Of a DNA stretch of 64,000 nucleotides, positions 9,240-21,670 are shown piece by piece (the stretch's first letter is position 1; every line of letters starts with the position of its first letter). Source of the stretch: Favolaschia claudopus (Eukaryota; Basidiomycota; Agaricomycetes; Agaricales; Mycenaceae); assembly GCA_037176885.1 (NCBI GenBank), contig JAWWNJ010000033.1, forward strand, positions 1,612,001 to 1,676,000. The letters run 5' to 3'. The notes beneath the pieces were generated by a model. That model was given only the letters and a program-made list of their open reading frames with translations, was not told the origin of the DNA and did no database searches. The position numbers were made by a program, and so were the translations under genes.

Positions 9240-10300
9240 GATCTAATTACTTGCTAATTACCATATATGGAAATCTAATCGTCTCCGTTTCACTTGCTCG
9301 GAGGAGATGCATCACGCGGGGATAGCCAGAAAGAGCCGCGATCGGCTCGGGATGGATAGAAGGACGACGCGAGGCGCCGTAATGGCGAATATGGTTGCGG
9401 CCAACACTTCGTGACAAACTTTTTACCCGCTTTTTGCCCGCTTTAGAAATCGCTACTAGTACGAGACGGAAGGCTGGTGGGAATAATTTCTAAATCCGTA
9501 CTTTACGGCATTACCCCACCGCCATACATCATCACTTTTCTTTGGTCGGGGCTAGTAGGATTTTGGCATTCAAAATTTCTTCTTCGCCGCTAATGCTGGG
9601 GGGCAGAGGATGGTATAAGCTTTATCAACGAAGAAGAATGCACTAATTTGCAGTTGAGACGGGGACTATGAGGACCTCTTTCGAAGTCAATGACGCACCT
9701 TGGAATCCTTCCAAACTGCTGAGACTCTTGAGGGAATGCTTCGTTGGCGGCATGTATAGTCCTACAGGCTGCACGGACCAGCCTTGACGCTCTTCCTTGC
9801 GGAATTAGCTCAGGTTTGGTCTGAGCGCCGTGGTAGGTGGCTGCCTTCAGAACGATGCAAATCTCCTCTATAATCGACAACGCACTGCCTTTAGCACTGC
9901 TGAGATTGGGAGAACGTTGGGGTTGGAGCGGATGTTGATGGTATTGGGATAGCTTACGAGTGCTGGTTCTATCGGAGACCTATTGAAAGCTGCGAGGTTT
10001 GAGGTCGTTATTGGACGAGGAAGCGCTGACGCTTCGCGTCGGGCTGCATGCCCCAGTCGTTCCGAAACTACGCATTTGGGGTGCAACAATGAATTGACAA
10101 ACTACACACGGGCACGGGGTGTGTACTTCGAATTCTCATTAGCAAGCTCCCTCCGCAGAATACGCCTCGTGGGACATACCTCAAATCCATAATTCAGTTT
10201 GCCCGTTCTCTTTACGAGCTTCCCCAGGCAGCCTCGTCCTCCTTCACGATCCTTCCTCTACCAAACACGTCGCGTCTGCCGGTTGCATCCTCCCGCACCT
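9240..10300. other. No gene recognised
   Basis: No convincing coding frame. A short block at 9354-9400 (GACGACGCGAGGCGCC, AATGGCGAATATG) resembles 40585-40625, so some of it is repeat-derived. Confidence 0.4.
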
Positions 10301-10309
10301 TCTTCACTT

Positions 10310-11330
10310 GTTACTTTACCTGGGGGCAGCTTTGAGCGTGAGGTTATGGGGATTAAAGACGAAGCGAAGGAAACGACGTACGTCGTGTTTCATCGTTTGT
10401 TTACGTCGCCGACTCCTGGTTCGATGAACGACTCGCGGAGGTGATAACTGAGCGCTATAAGCGGCTCTTAGTGGTCCGTATCCGCTTGAGGGCTTTGAAC
10501 ACGACGCGAGCCGTATGTCGGTCCGTTGGGATCTGCGTGGGTCATAAAGCAATTAGCGAGAGTGAGGATAGGGAAAAGATATGCACATGACGGCGTACCT
10601 TTCGTCTGTGCAGCGAATCAATCCGACTCGAGCGCGTTGCGATGCCGCTGAGAACAGATTGAGGCTGGAAACTTTATCTGCAAGAGCTAGAGGATAGCGC
10701 GGCGGCAAAGTCGAGATTGGGGGGCAACGCAATCTGACGGTAGATTTGACGATTGAAAAAGAGGGATGGCTGGACGACGAGAGTCCCAAACCACAAAATG
10801 GGCTGGGGGGCGTACCTGACGTTTCCTTTGCGTCTTCTATCCCTCTTGCCTGTCTGCCTTTGGTCTTGAATCCCTAGCCTCCCCAGTCCCATTCGATCAC
10901 AAAGCGCTGCTCGTTTCGTACGGTCAAAGGTAGCATGGAGTAGCGAGCAAATCGTACTCACTCGGAACGATTGGAGACGGTTTCGAGAGCGAGAGCGGCG
11001 TCGCTGCGGCTGCTCCTGCTGGAAAGGCGACCTACGGCATGTTCCAAGTTGTCGTTAGCTGACCCTTCGTGATATAAAGGACACGGAGCGTACCTCGCGC
11101 TCGCATCGTCGTTTCGTCGCGGACTTCTTCATACACTATCTCCACAGCATTGCTGTATGGGCAGACGGCGTACCTCGTTACTGCGCGGATTGCTGTGGAA
11201 AACGATGACGTGCTCTTCTCCTTCACGCTTTCGAGAGCGAGCGCGGCATCGCTGCTGCTGTTCTTGTCGGCGGCGGACAGTCAAGTGCTTGAATTTATCG
11301 GTTCTCATCTGATGCAGGACCATTCCGGGG
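10310..11330 (-). other. Possible minus-strand gene of short exons (low confidence)
   Basis: Read on the minus strand, four candidate splice donors of the form AG|GTACGC (plus positions about 11170, 11089, 10814, 10597) follow protein-like segments, with plausible CAG/TAG acceptors after 40-70 nt. Two exon segments share a theme, SDAALALESVKE and SDAALALETVSN. One candidate last exon reads IPTDRHTARVVFKALKRIR to a stop. The exon phases do not all agree, no domain is recognised and no start is assigned. It could be a real repetitive-exon gene, a decayed one, or a coincidence of reiterated DNA. Confidence 0.25.
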
Positions 11331-12152
11331 GGGCAGCGTAGCGTCTCGCTTCAGGTTGCGTTATTGGCACACTGATCCTAAATTGCGAACTCGTACCACG
11401 CACCTTAGCTTTCCTCGCCACCAAAGCTCCCCTTCCTCCTCCGATGTCATGTTCTTCCCTCGGCACTCAACTTCCAACCCAACCCTCTCGTCTTCGTTTA
11501 CGTTTGGTCGCACTTGGACGCTGTCTCAGAGTCGCCCATAGGGGGTTTCAGAGGGCTGGAATCGCGAAGAACGAGGTCGAGAGAGGCCAAGAAAGACCTC
11601 ATCGGGCTTCGGCACCGATATCCCGAACTATTTGCACGACGTCCAGCCTCCTTTCCTTCTCTCTTGCTTCTCTCCATGCTCAGCACTCGTCCTCATAACG
11701 ACGAAGAAGCGCCGACGAAACCCCCCTTCGTCTCTCCCTCTCCGTCTCTCTCCCTCGTTGAAACCATCTTGGACGCTACCTTCGTCAATCGCGGCCGGGA
11801 CCAGACCTCCAATGACCTGCGGGAGTACCAACGACTCAAGATCCTCGATCTTTGAATACTCCCGGTACTCATCATGCGCAACCCCAGCCTCGAGCGCGTT
11901 TTATACGCTGCTGAGGTGGGATCAGTATCCTTTGCTCGGACTTCTACTGTAGATCATAAATTTGAATGGATTCCGCACCTCAACTTGAAGTTTCACTTCC
12001 CCTCCCATATTCCGTTTCGCCGGCCATTCAAATTTCGATTTCCCTTTCCCTTCTACTATGAACAAACCGCGATAGTTGCAAGCCAAATCGCGTTCGTTGG
12101 GACTTCTTGGAACTAAATTTTACTTTGGGATGTTCCCGCATCCCGCGCCGGT

Positions 12153-12189
12153 ACAGCTTCGAGCGCGTTTGATACGCTGCTGAAGCTGT
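12153..12189. repeat. Perfect-stem hairpin, member of a 25-bp reiterated module
   Basis: ACAGCTTC and GAAGCTGT pair around GAGCGCGTTTGATACGCT. Related forms of CGAGCGCGTTnnATACGCTG occur at 11890-11915 and, more distantly, 10630-10650. Confidence 0.5.
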
Positions 12190-12801
12190 TATTTCGATTC
12201 CATTTTTTTTCCCTGCGTTGACATCGCTGGGGGCTCGATTTCCGTGACGGGGCCCGGAAGCTTCATTGCGATGTCGCTGGGGGGCTGGGATGGGGTTTGA
12301 GCAACAACACAATAAAGCCGGCATGTCGCCATCTGCTGGTGTCCGCTTTGCTTCCCTCGCCACCACCGTTCTCGACGGGATATACCCCTGACGCTTCGAC
12401 GTTCAAGCCATTCGAGCGAGCTGCTGTGCTGCTCACCTTCCACGTTGTCATCGCTATACGCACCACTCTTACAAACGTTTGTCAGAGCTCATTCTTATCC
12501 TTCATGGACTCAGCGCGGGCTATCTGATGCTGTCCCCCAAAGACCAAGCACAGGTCATCCGCCGCTTGTCTTTGCCTCGTTTCAATTATGCTTATCCACC
12601 GCTGTCCTATTTCTTGATACATATACCACTCCATTGAGTGAGCTCGAATACACTCTGGTCAATGATTCGTATTCTTCCCTTCCCTCTGTGCCATCTCTAT
12701 CGCTATATAGTTAACCCATGCATATGTTCGTTCCATTTCAATTCGTACTTTACATTACTTATATGCTCATTTAAGAGCACTATTAGAGAGGGAAAGTTTT
12801 C

Positions 12802-14995
12802 TTGTCGATTTCAAGTGTAACTGACAAGTACTATGCCTTGAATTGTGACCCGTACGATGTTGCGAGCTCCATCGCGGACGTCGCTCGTCTTTGCTTGAAC
12901 ATCACCAAGCCCGAAGGCGATGATGTTCCGTGGGTGAGTCTCCCTACGTTGAAGCGAGATTACGGGCGCCTGGGGCCACAGCGCCCCTCCTCGTCTTCGC
13001 TCCCCTTCTGCGATAGGTCGAGGGGGTGAGCGGTAGATACTTAAGACTCGGTGAAATGTAACACTCGCCTGAGATTGGACCCTGTTCCTGCGCTTCTTGA
13101 CATTCTCGTTACAGTTCCCCGCTTCGCCGTCAAACCCCTACACCCAGCCATTGAACGCTCTCCCAAACGTTTTGCGTCAACTCGAGCGGGTAGAGTCGCC
13201 AACTGAATCCTCGAGCTGGACGCCGCGACACCTTATCGATCTCGCCCAAGATCAGCTCTTCCCCCTTCTTGCGTTGGTCGTTGATTTCGGCGACATCACT
13301 ACCGACGACGGTGAGGACCAGTTCCATGCCAACTTCCGTCTTGGACCTGCTGGCCTGAGTCCTTTCATCGACCTTCTTCATCGCCTTTACCTTCTCGTCA
13401 TCAATTGGACGCCGCGCCTTCCCCATGTTGAGGTAGTGGGCTTTGTTTCCATTATCAACTCCTTCGTCGCTCCTATTTATAATGCCGTTCTTCATTTTCG
13501 TGATACCACTCCTCGATACCGCTACGACCCTCCGGGGTTTGCAGCGTTGAGGGAGACCACTCAAAAACTGCATCATCGGTTCGGGGTGAGTTATTTCTAG
13601 CGTTCATTCCCTTACATCCAATCTAACACCGTACAGGAAGCTGACCCTGAAGACGAGTTGGCAGTGCTTGGTTGTCATGTCATGCATGACAACGTCGAAG
13701 CCTTTGTCACCGCTCTCGAGGCTGACTTCGTCAGCGCTACCTCAGCGGACGCGATGAAACCATCGGCGCTTCTCGTTGGCCCTTACGGGATTGATGGTTT
13801 TCTCGACAAAATCATCAATCCTCTTCTCGATACCATGCCTGCCCACCATCCTTCGTATCGACCTCTCATGTCATTGCTCGGCCATTTCTCTGGCGAGCTT
13901 TCCCGCAAGATGACAAACTTTAACAAGGTGTGCCGAGGTTCTGTTTGCTTATGCACCCACACATCTGATATACTGCATGGCAAGGCGTCTGGGAAACGAA
14001 AATTTGGAGCTGCGCCGGTACGTCCAGTTTTATTTTCATCATATATCGAACGCCCATTAATCTGCTCTCAGGAGGACTCTGACCAGGCTGGGGGCCGCTA
14101 CAAGACACGGAGTAAAAGCTCGCAGTACCCACCCAGTTCTTGATAGCGCAAATTAGATACTGATTTGTCTGCTTAATAGTTATACACGTTCTGGAGAACC
14201 TTTGTTCTTCCTTTCTGATTCGGAGGAGGGCGAGTCTTCTGTTACTCAATCTTCGGACTCGGAATCGTCGGAAAGCAAGACCGATACCAACGACGATGCC
14301 ATGGAGATCGATGACGATTCCTCTGTGTATGAGTTTGATCCCAGTTAGTCGTATTCCACTGAACGGGCGACATGATCACTGATCTTGTCTTTCATTCTAG
14401 CGGACAGCGATCGCGAACAGTTCTACAAGCCCGAGCCCTTCCCCGCTCGTACAAAGTTCCCGTACCCTGAGGCTCACACGCAGCGCGAGCAGCCATTCGA
14501 TATTCCCAGGGCGTCGACTCCTCCCACTGCCTCTTCTAGCAGTTCCAGCAGCGGCGCCCAACCATCTCCGAGTCGCCCACAGCCCAAACCAGCTTATCGC
14601 GGGTTCTCCTCCCATGCGTCTAACAGCGTCCCAACTCCGCCGCCGCCCCCACCGCCGTCTCCTCCCGCTGAGCCCGCGTCGAACTCCGCCCTCGAATCGA
14701 TTTGGGAACTCACTTCGGCACGGTGGATGCCGGAGATCCTTTCACGCTTCCCGCATCCGGTTGCTGAACGTCGTAGGACCTGGACGGAGATCCTCAACGC
14801 TGCTGGCGGCCATCGCCGCAGATGCTGGCTCAAAATCTCGATGGTATGTAGTCGCAGTCCGCTCTTTTTTCAAGTGTTGTCTTACGCGTTGATTAGATTT
14901 ATCACCCGGATAAAAATACGGATATGCCGCAGGAATGGCAGGATATCTGCGATGCGATTACCAAAGGTCTCAACAGTAGATTTTCTCAATTCTAA
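12802..14995 (+). CDS. Multi-exon hypothetical protein with C-terminal J-domain-like HPD segment
   Basis: The exons I can chain are 12802-12933, 13115-13585, 13637-13927, 13985-14017, 14072-14123, 14180-14343, 14401-14843 and 14897-14995. All junctions are GT-AG with introns of about 50-180 nt and phases agree. The start is unresolved: no ATG opens the first exon in frame, so a further 5' exon probably exists. The N-terminal half is a helical region of unknown function. It is followed by an acidic Ser-rich stretch (SDSEEGES, SSDSESSESK) and a Pro/Ser-rich linker with poly-Pro. The last two exons join to RRRCWLKISMIYHPDKN and then EWQDICDAITKGLNS. HPD between two helices is the signature of J domains that stimulate Hsp70, but the helix I-II context is weak, so chaperone function is only suggested. 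Confidence 0.65.
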
Positions 14996-15146
14996 CGTAG
15001 TCTACGTCGTTTAATTCAAGTTCGCCTCATTAATCTGATTATTTGCTCCGGTTGAGCCTTGTGCTGCCGAATGTTTGCAATCATGTGTTCTGCCAAATAT
15101 CTTGACCCGCTTTCCTCTTCTACCATCATCTTGACACTGGTGCGCA

Positions 15147-15566
15147 ATGCCCCGTCGCAATCGCGAAGATCCAGTCCGCGATTTCCTCTCCAATGCTGAG
15201 CGGATAATGCGGGAAGCCAGACTTGTTGTCGAAGCTCTTCCAAATGCGGAGATCTTTGCGGCGGAACGCTCACTACGACAACTACACGGTCTTCATGTCG
15301 TGCTCCTGAATCTCGACGATCCTTGGCTATCCCCCTCCGAAATCGATGGCTTGATAGACGTTGTTCTCAACACCGGTGCCGCCTTAGAGGAATTTGTGAA
15401 CAGCCCTCCCCCTCCTCATAACATCGGCACTTCGACTCTTCCACCATCTGGTCCGGGGAGGCCTCGCTATGCGATCGATTTGGATCGCGCTCTGGAGCTT
15501 CATGATCTTGGGAACTCTTGGGTTGCAGTATTATCTGCACTCGGAATTCATGGCCGTGGCCAATAG
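15147..15566 (+). pseudogene. N-terminal stub of a probable integrase-core protein
   Basis: The 139-codon frame starts MPRRNREDPVRDFLSNAERI. Its C-terminal part GRPRYAIDLDRALELHDLG, then NSWVAVLSALGI, resembles the helix-turn-helix stretch that precedes the integrase-core domain in a mushroom protein family (recalled pattern, not searched). The frame stops right after this motif and no DDE core follows. The MITE at 15608 begins about 40 nt downstream. I read it as a truncated gene; a short independent gene remains possible. Confidence 0.45.
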
Positions 15567-15607
15567 GAGCGAATCGCGTGTGATCGCCGTTTGGCTCATT
15601 TATAGTC

Positions 15608-16116
15608 TAGTGCTGGGTCGGAAATGATTTTGGCTGTGTATGTATTGAATGGGCGCAGGAGGCCCAATGTATGCAATGTATGGCTTGTAAAAATACATTA
15701 AATACACGCCGGCCGGATCACTCCGGAGCCCTGAAAATTGCGTTTTAAACCATTTTTCTGCATCGTATGGGTTGTTTTCGGGCTGAGACTGCTTTCCTTG
15801 GCATTTCCGCAAGATCATCAGGATTTTCCCCATTTGAGACCGTATCAAGGGGTCAAACGTTGTTGCCGGAACCAGCCGAACCACCAATATCCATGATTTC
15901 GATCAATCATACCCTATATGGGCCTGATTGTACAAAAAGGCTGTGAGCAAGTCGTGTTCAGTTCAAAATGTGCCTCTAGAATGGGACTATCTGCAATTAA
16001 ATACACACATAAAATACATAGCCCTCCGAGGCTCTCATGTAGGAAATGTATTATACGTGTATAGATACGCCCTGTATTAATACATCGTAAAATACAGCAT
16101 TCAAAACCCAGCACTA
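15608..16116. mobile_element. MITE with TAGTGCTGGGT ends, keyword ATGTATT/AATACAT
   Basis: TAGTGCTGGGT (15608) and ACCCAGCACTA (ending 16116) are inverted ends. A near 8-bp duplication, ATTTATAG at 15598-15605 and ATTTATAC at 16117-16124, brackets it with a 2-nt offset on the left. The interior repeats AATACAT/ATGTATT in both orientations near both ends. Confidence 0.7.
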
Positions 16117-16159
16117 ATTTATACATAATTTCCTACACGTTTCATCTACTATTTTGAAC

Positions 16160-16462
16160 CAGTGTTGGCGGGGTCAGTCAATAGCGGTCAATGACAATAA
16201 ACGGTCAAAGACGTTTGACTGATGCGGTCTATGTATGACCCCGTCAATGACCGGTCAAAAGGGGTCATAGACCGTTCCGATGGTCAAGTGCCGACGGGTC
16301 GACATCCGATCCCGAACAAGTCCGAAATTTCCGAATATCCGAATGTCGTCATCTCCCGGACCCTAAACTGACCGCCCTACCAATTGACCGATCGGTCAAT
16401 GACCCGTCCATTGACTTGACCCCTTTGACTGACCGGTATATACCGGGTCAGTGCCAACACTG
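16160..16462. mobile_element. MITE with CAGTGTTGGC ends, keyword GGTCAATGACC
   Basis: CAGTGTTGGC and GCCAACACTG form the ends. The 303-bp interior is dominated by GGTCAATGACC, GGTCAA and TGACCGGTCA in both orientations. CTATTTT lies just right of the element and 4 nt left of it, a possible decayed target duplication. CAGTGTTGGC is typical of 8-bp-duplication superfamilies. Confidence 0.8.
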
Positions 16463-17640
16463 CTATTTTCTGTGTAAGGACACTATGGAGTCTCATGTAT
16501 AAGATATACTTCAAAGACCAGGTGAGTGGGTCGGGTTTTGCTGACAGGTTTTGAGATCTTGTATCCTTCGTGCCAGCAACCCGCAAAAATTTCACGACCA
16601 CCGGTTTCTTGATGGATTCTGACAGCCTCACACAAGGAATTTCATAGATCTTTTTATGTATACTGTAGAGAATAGCTAGGCGTGTATATAAGTTGCAACA
16701 CTTTAAAAAATACCACATGACCGCGAAGCAATGACCACATTACCGGTTACTTTTGTCAATACCGAGTAGCGGGGTGTAGAGTAGGAGATTCGTGAGTTCG
16801 ACTGCATGCTGATCTCAAGATTCAGGTAACTAATTTCATTCCGAGATATAACAAGAATAAAATAAGCTGCTCCAGCAAATCTACAAGTCCATTTAATGAA
16901 AGCCGTACATGTGGACATGAGGCTTGACACGCACTGATATTCCGCCGTCTTTCGACACGCAAAATTCTCGCCTAGTTTTCCAGATAGAAACCCCCAGCGG
17001 ATGAGCCGAAAATACTGTTGCTGAGAGAGAATCCGGTCGGTAGCTCTTGCACACGCTCCTGGGCACGAAGTGACGCCGGTGCATTGGTGTTGTAGGGCCG
17101 AATGTAGAGACTTGGGGTGGGGTGGATAGCGGGCTGGAGAAAGGGAACCAGCTGGAAATGGGGCAGGCTTCTGGGGAGTCGCCTTCTTCCGGTGTTCCTC
17201 CTCGCTCCTCCGTTCATGCTTGTGAGCAAGGACTGTGTGTAGAGCGCGACACGACGCGACGGTACGAAAACAAGGAAGTTGATTGACAGCATCAATCATG
17301 TGGGCTCGGAAGCGTTGGATCAAGTCGGATCACACAAGTATGCCTTTTTCGGACATACTTCTCCACAGACATGATTAATGAGCCTAATTTTTTCTCAATT
17401 TATTGGATTTATTGGCGCAAGTCGAAAAATCACGTGATGACGAATTGACCGAAATTGTACGGTATACGGTATTTCACTATTGCGTAGACTTGTTTATTTT
17501 TCTGCTTACTTTGATAATCTTAAGTACCCTGCCGGCACCCCGTACTGGTGACCTGAACCAGGCAACTTGAACTGGGGAAATTCACAATGAATTTCATAAA
17601 TGCTTCCATTGGCCTGAATTACCATGACTGACCCAATTTT
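16463..17640. other. No gene recognised
   Basis: Open frames exist on the minus strand (16703-17323), but composition and lack of motifs give no support for a gene. No repeat ends are visible. Confidence 0.35.
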
Positions 17641-17647
17641 TCAGGTA

Positions 17648-17954
17648 CAGTGACGGCGACTTTAAGTGCCTTTCCTTATAAGGGAACTCTGGCCTCTGCG
17701 CACGCAGACACCTTTCAACCTCGACCAAACTGTGCAGTTGAGTTGGTTGGGGCATGTCTTGGACTGTTGCAGCAGAAATTTTGGCAATCAGTGTTTGGAC
17801 CTTTTCAGTGGCTGGATTTTGTATACTACCCACCCATTGTCCATGAGGTGTGAATACAGGCTAAACCTTGTCTCATACACTCGAGCCGACCCGCCCTTTG
17901 GCCGTTGTGCGAAAAAATTCCTTTTTAGGAAGGCACTTAAAGTCGCCGTCACTG
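17648..17954. mobile_element. MITE with 25-bp TIRs, TA target duplication
   Basis: The inverted ends CAGTGACGGCGACTTTAAGT extend to about 25 bp, with TA at 17646-17647 and 17955-17956. The 307-bp interior carries no coding potential. The ends resemble those at 7150 (CAGTGGCGGC) and 26574 (CAGTGGTGGC). Confidence 0.88.
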
Positions 17955-18522
17955 TATATCCAAGCAACGATGTAGAAAATCGAACTTCGGCAACAATCAT
18001 TTAGTCCAGAATTGGGATTAGAATTTTTGGAAGCCAGAGTCTGAATATTGAATGCGGTTTAGCGACGAGCAAATTTTGGAGGGCTGTCGGTGTGTGCCCA
18101 TCCCAAATCCCACGCTGGTAAGTTATTTTGACCGGATTTTTTGCTCATACGTGTCTGAATTTCTTCAGAATGTATTCCTGGTAGAGTTTCAATTTTATGA
18201 GGCTTGTAGGAAGGTGCTAGGAATAAAAGAGTGGGAGGAGTGTGCTGGACCTTCCAAATGCGGTAATACCACTTTTGTAAGTGGCTTCATCCTGTTTTTG
18301 AGTGAAATTCGCGGTGTTGAGATACTGCCGCAGAAACACAGAGTCATCCTATTTCATTCAACCTATTTAACTGTGAAATTCACTATGCTCTGGATAGCTC
18401 ATGTTAGATACGTGAAACAACTATGTGAAACAAAAACAAATTCACTCTAAAACCCAGTGAATTGTGGAATTCACAGCCGATACCCTTGAAATGATATCTT
18501 TCTTCCATCAATGCTTATAGGG

Positions 18523-19093
18523 AGGACCCTCGGCAATCAACCAAAATGCCTGCCCGCGAAAAAAATTATTCGGATAAAAAACGGCCAAAATTTGCGCTGA
18601 CCCTACCCGGATTCGGATAAAAAATGAAGGTTTGGACGGCTAGGGCTGGTCAAAAATTCGGATAAATCATGGTGGGTGCTGGCTGGGTCTGGCCGAGTTC
18701 GGATAACAGATTATTCAGGAGGTTGCCGACGGCGTGAACGAGGCGAACTCTTGACGAAATCAGAGGAGTTTATCGCAAATTACTGAGAATTCTAAGATTC
18801 AGTCTTATTGGCTGCGCCTAACGGCTTACATACCCTGTTCGGAACGCACAAAATCGGCAATGCAGCCACTGTTCCGTGGCCGAAAGCTGACGGCGCCGTT
18901 CGGTAGGCCAGCCGACGTGCGGGAGATTTTTTTGGATTTTTCCTCGATTTTTACCGATTTTCTCACCCAGCGAGGCCTTGTCAAAAATTCGGATAAAACG
19001 CCGACTTGGCTGAGGCCTAGGTCAAATTCGGATAAAAATTGCCCAGTTTGGGGTGCGGATAAAAATCCTCGAAATTTGATTGCCCGGGGTCCT
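18523..19093. mobile_element. Inverted-repeat element with keyword TTCGGATAAA
   Basis: The left end AGGACCCTCGGCAATCAA matches the inverted right end TTTGATTGCCCGGGGTCCT. The flanks TTATAGGG (18515-18522) and TGGTAGGG (19094-19101) agree at 6 of 8 positions, a possible aged duplication. ATTCGGATAAA or a near form occurs at least seven times, mostly in one orientation. A half copy is at 53695-53935. Confidence 0.75.
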
Positions 19094-19139
19094 TGGTAGG
19101 GGTGCTCGGCACCCGCATCAGAAGTCTCCGGCTGATCGG

Positions 19140-19262
19140 CGCCGTCCCGGCATTGACCTTAAAGGCTGCTTAAGGCCTCAGGATCCAAGCAGCCGATCTT
19201 TAAGGCTTACATTAAGGCCTTAATAAGCCTTAACCTTAATAAGGCCTTATCCCTTAGGGCGA
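19140..19262. repeat. TTAAGGCC-rich repeat, copy 1
   Basis: TTAAGGC/GCCTTAA words alternate over the stretch. Positions 19199-19260 are nearly identical to 27524-27586, ending in both cases CCTTATCCCTTAGGGCG. Other stretches of the same vocabulary are at 22019-22090, 23805-23905 and 26416-26460. Confidence 0.7.
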
Positions 19263-19445
19263 ACACTGCGTGAATTCGGTTAAGGTTTTCTCATCGGACC
19301 GGCTACCTGTGCCCCGTTCTGACTTTAAATCCCAAGGACTTTTCTGGCCTTCTTTCACTACTTCAAGGGTTTGGTTTCAGTCCCAATTCGTTGACGTTAT
19401 CCTCATGATTGGTTTCAGGCTGGACCCCACTGTATTCTCCTCATA

Positions 19446-20227
19446 ATGCTTCAAATCTACCCTTTCTTGTGCATGTCAGTTCTGGCGCGTGGCTTCCCGT
19501 TGATGGCGAGTGACAATGAAAGTAAGTTTGGCCAGCTAGCGCTTGAAAATGTCATCATTAAGCAATGTTTCTTATCAGCCAACTTATTGGCGGTGGAAGT
19601 GGACGTATCCAACAACGGTATAATTTTCGATATCAAGCTTGGCCATAGTATTATTCCTCAGACTGTGCCACCGTCCTCGAACGCTACGAGCACTGTTCTT
19701 GGAAGTCGAAGCGCAGAAACCCAGGCGACTGTCGATGGCGGGAGTTCCTTTGCCACAACCACAACCATAGTCCAAAGTAACGTGACGCCGAGCATCTCCA
19801 GTGCTTCGTTTAGAGCGTCGGCCGTTCAGACCAGCTTCCACTCGCCGGCGCCAACGTCTTCCCATTCCGCAACGGGAAGCGTGTCCCAACCAGATTCTTC
19901 GGTATCAACAAGTATAGCAGCAAGCGCATCCCGAGCGATGTTCTCCAGCCTTCCGTCAGGTGGGCTAAGTCAAACGAGCTCGGCCCCGACTTCATCCTGT
20001 AAGTCCGAAAAGCACGTTCGTTCCATACGATATCATGTAGAGTACTGAAACCATATCTAGTGCACAACACCGGATCACCAGCCCAGCATTCGCAGACGTC
20101 CGTGTCCTTCGCAAGCGGCCGTGACGCGCCGTCGTCAAGTACTGAGCTGTCGTCCGATGTGACTAGCACATCAGCAGCACCAGTGCCGACCGGGACCCCG
20201 TGCAGCTGTGCAGGCAATGGAAGCTGA
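19446..20227 (+). CDS. Ser/Thr-rich probable secreted protein, two exons
   Basis: Exon 1 (19446-19998) and exon 2 (20061-20227) are joined by a GT-AG intron of 62 nt, with phases agreeing, giving 239 residues. The N-terminus MLQIYPFLCMSVLARGFPL is a weak signal-peptide candidate. From about residue 75 the protein is more than half Ser, Thr, Ala and Pro, as in O-mannosylated surface or secreted proteins. It ends PCSCAGNGS, a small Cys-containing tail with no GPI signal visible. A further in-frame GT-AG segment (19522-19578, 57 nt) could be an intron that removes part of the N-terminal region. No domain is recognised. It lies alone between repeat clusters. Confidence 0.55.
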
Positions 20228-20785
20228 ACAATAAAGACACAGTTGCAGCAACATGCCTTTCAATGGAAGTTCCGATCAATGAAGAGCTTTTTGTACATTA
20301 TTGGACACTGACGGTGTATTGGGCTCAACCAAAGTTTAGCACTCTCAAGTTTGCTCGTTTTACTGCGCATTTATATTCATTTATACACGATTCTGGTTCC
20401 TCCACTTAACGGAAATTAAATCGTCGTTACGGAATACGTCCTCAACATCCTCTGCAACAGCCCCCAGCTCCGCCTTTCTTGAAGCCCCGGAATACGAAGG
20501 AGAATCGGAGATCTTGGTGCAGCGGGTGAAGTCGTTTGATTCGGGCCCGATGTTGTGGTTTTCGCTGTTTCGCGGAGTCGTTGATGTGGCTGCGGCGTGC
20601 TGACAGGTGAAGTTTGCGGTCACCTTTGGCCTGTTTTGAAGGCACGTAGTAACGTCTGTACATTCTCTGTTTGACTACGCGTCATCGCTTCCTTGCAACC
20701 GGTGCCGGGAGTGATACGAGAAGAATTAGACCTTGGGATCAAGGGGTAGCGGAAACTTGAATGATGGACCATGACTACCTGGTAG

Positions 20786-21079
20786 TAAGGTAGACGACAC
20801 GCAAATACGAACAACCCTCCAAATCGGGACATAAACTGATGATGTGGTCCTTTTCCCCCCATTTTGCGCAGATATGCCAAATCGGCACCCAACATTTTGT
20901 GCAGAAGTGTCTTGATTGCGATAAGAACCATGTCCAAACTGTGTTGCGGGACAGAGGAAAAAGTTATATCCAAATCTTGTGTCAGGATCAGTCTTGATGT
21001 GTCAAGTTTCATTTGATGAAAATCTTGTCCAATCTTCCCGATTTGGAGGGTTGTTCGTATTTGCGTGTCGTCTACCTTA
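20786..21079. mobile_element. MITE with TAAGGTAGACGACACG TIRs, copy 1
   Basis: About 44 bp at each end are inverted copies (starts TAAGGTAGACGACACGCAAA). The flanks GTAG|TA...TA|GTAG are consistent with a TA duplication. An inverted, longer and interrupted second copy is at 22241-23620. Confidence 0.88.
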
Positions 21080-21670
21080 GTAGTCGATCTAGTCCCCGGG
21101 GTCCTCAAAATCAGGTTTTTGTGGTCGTTTCGACTAAGTTTTTGAATATCTCCTTAGACTCTACTGGTATTGCTGGTGTAAAGCCTCCCAGGCGTCTCTA
21201 GATACTGAAAAGCATCCGATTAGGCACAACAACCATTTTTTTGGACCTTGTACTGGCTAGTATTAACGCGCCAAAAGTCTCCAAAAGTCACCAAAAGTTT
21301 GACAGCTTTTGATGGCAACACGACCAGCACGTAATGACACTCGCATCATTCTGGCTCTTGAGCCAATTTTTGCGTTGTGTGCTGGTTGTGTGCGCCAAAT
21401 TCTTCGGAAACGCATGGAAACAACTCTGTATACCGTCCATCCCACGCAATGAGTGAATATCTGCTAAATTGCGGCAACGGGCGCATTGCCACCCGTGTTT
21501 AATTAAATTCTGGGACCAGTTCACTCAATAAGTTTTTGGCCGCAAACACCGCATTTTGTAGATGTAGAAGCATCCCGGATATTATTTTGACTGTGTTACC
21601 GCGATTGACCACTCAACTTGGTCACTTTCCACTGCACCGTTCGGAGAGATTACCTTTTCAAGCAAGCATC

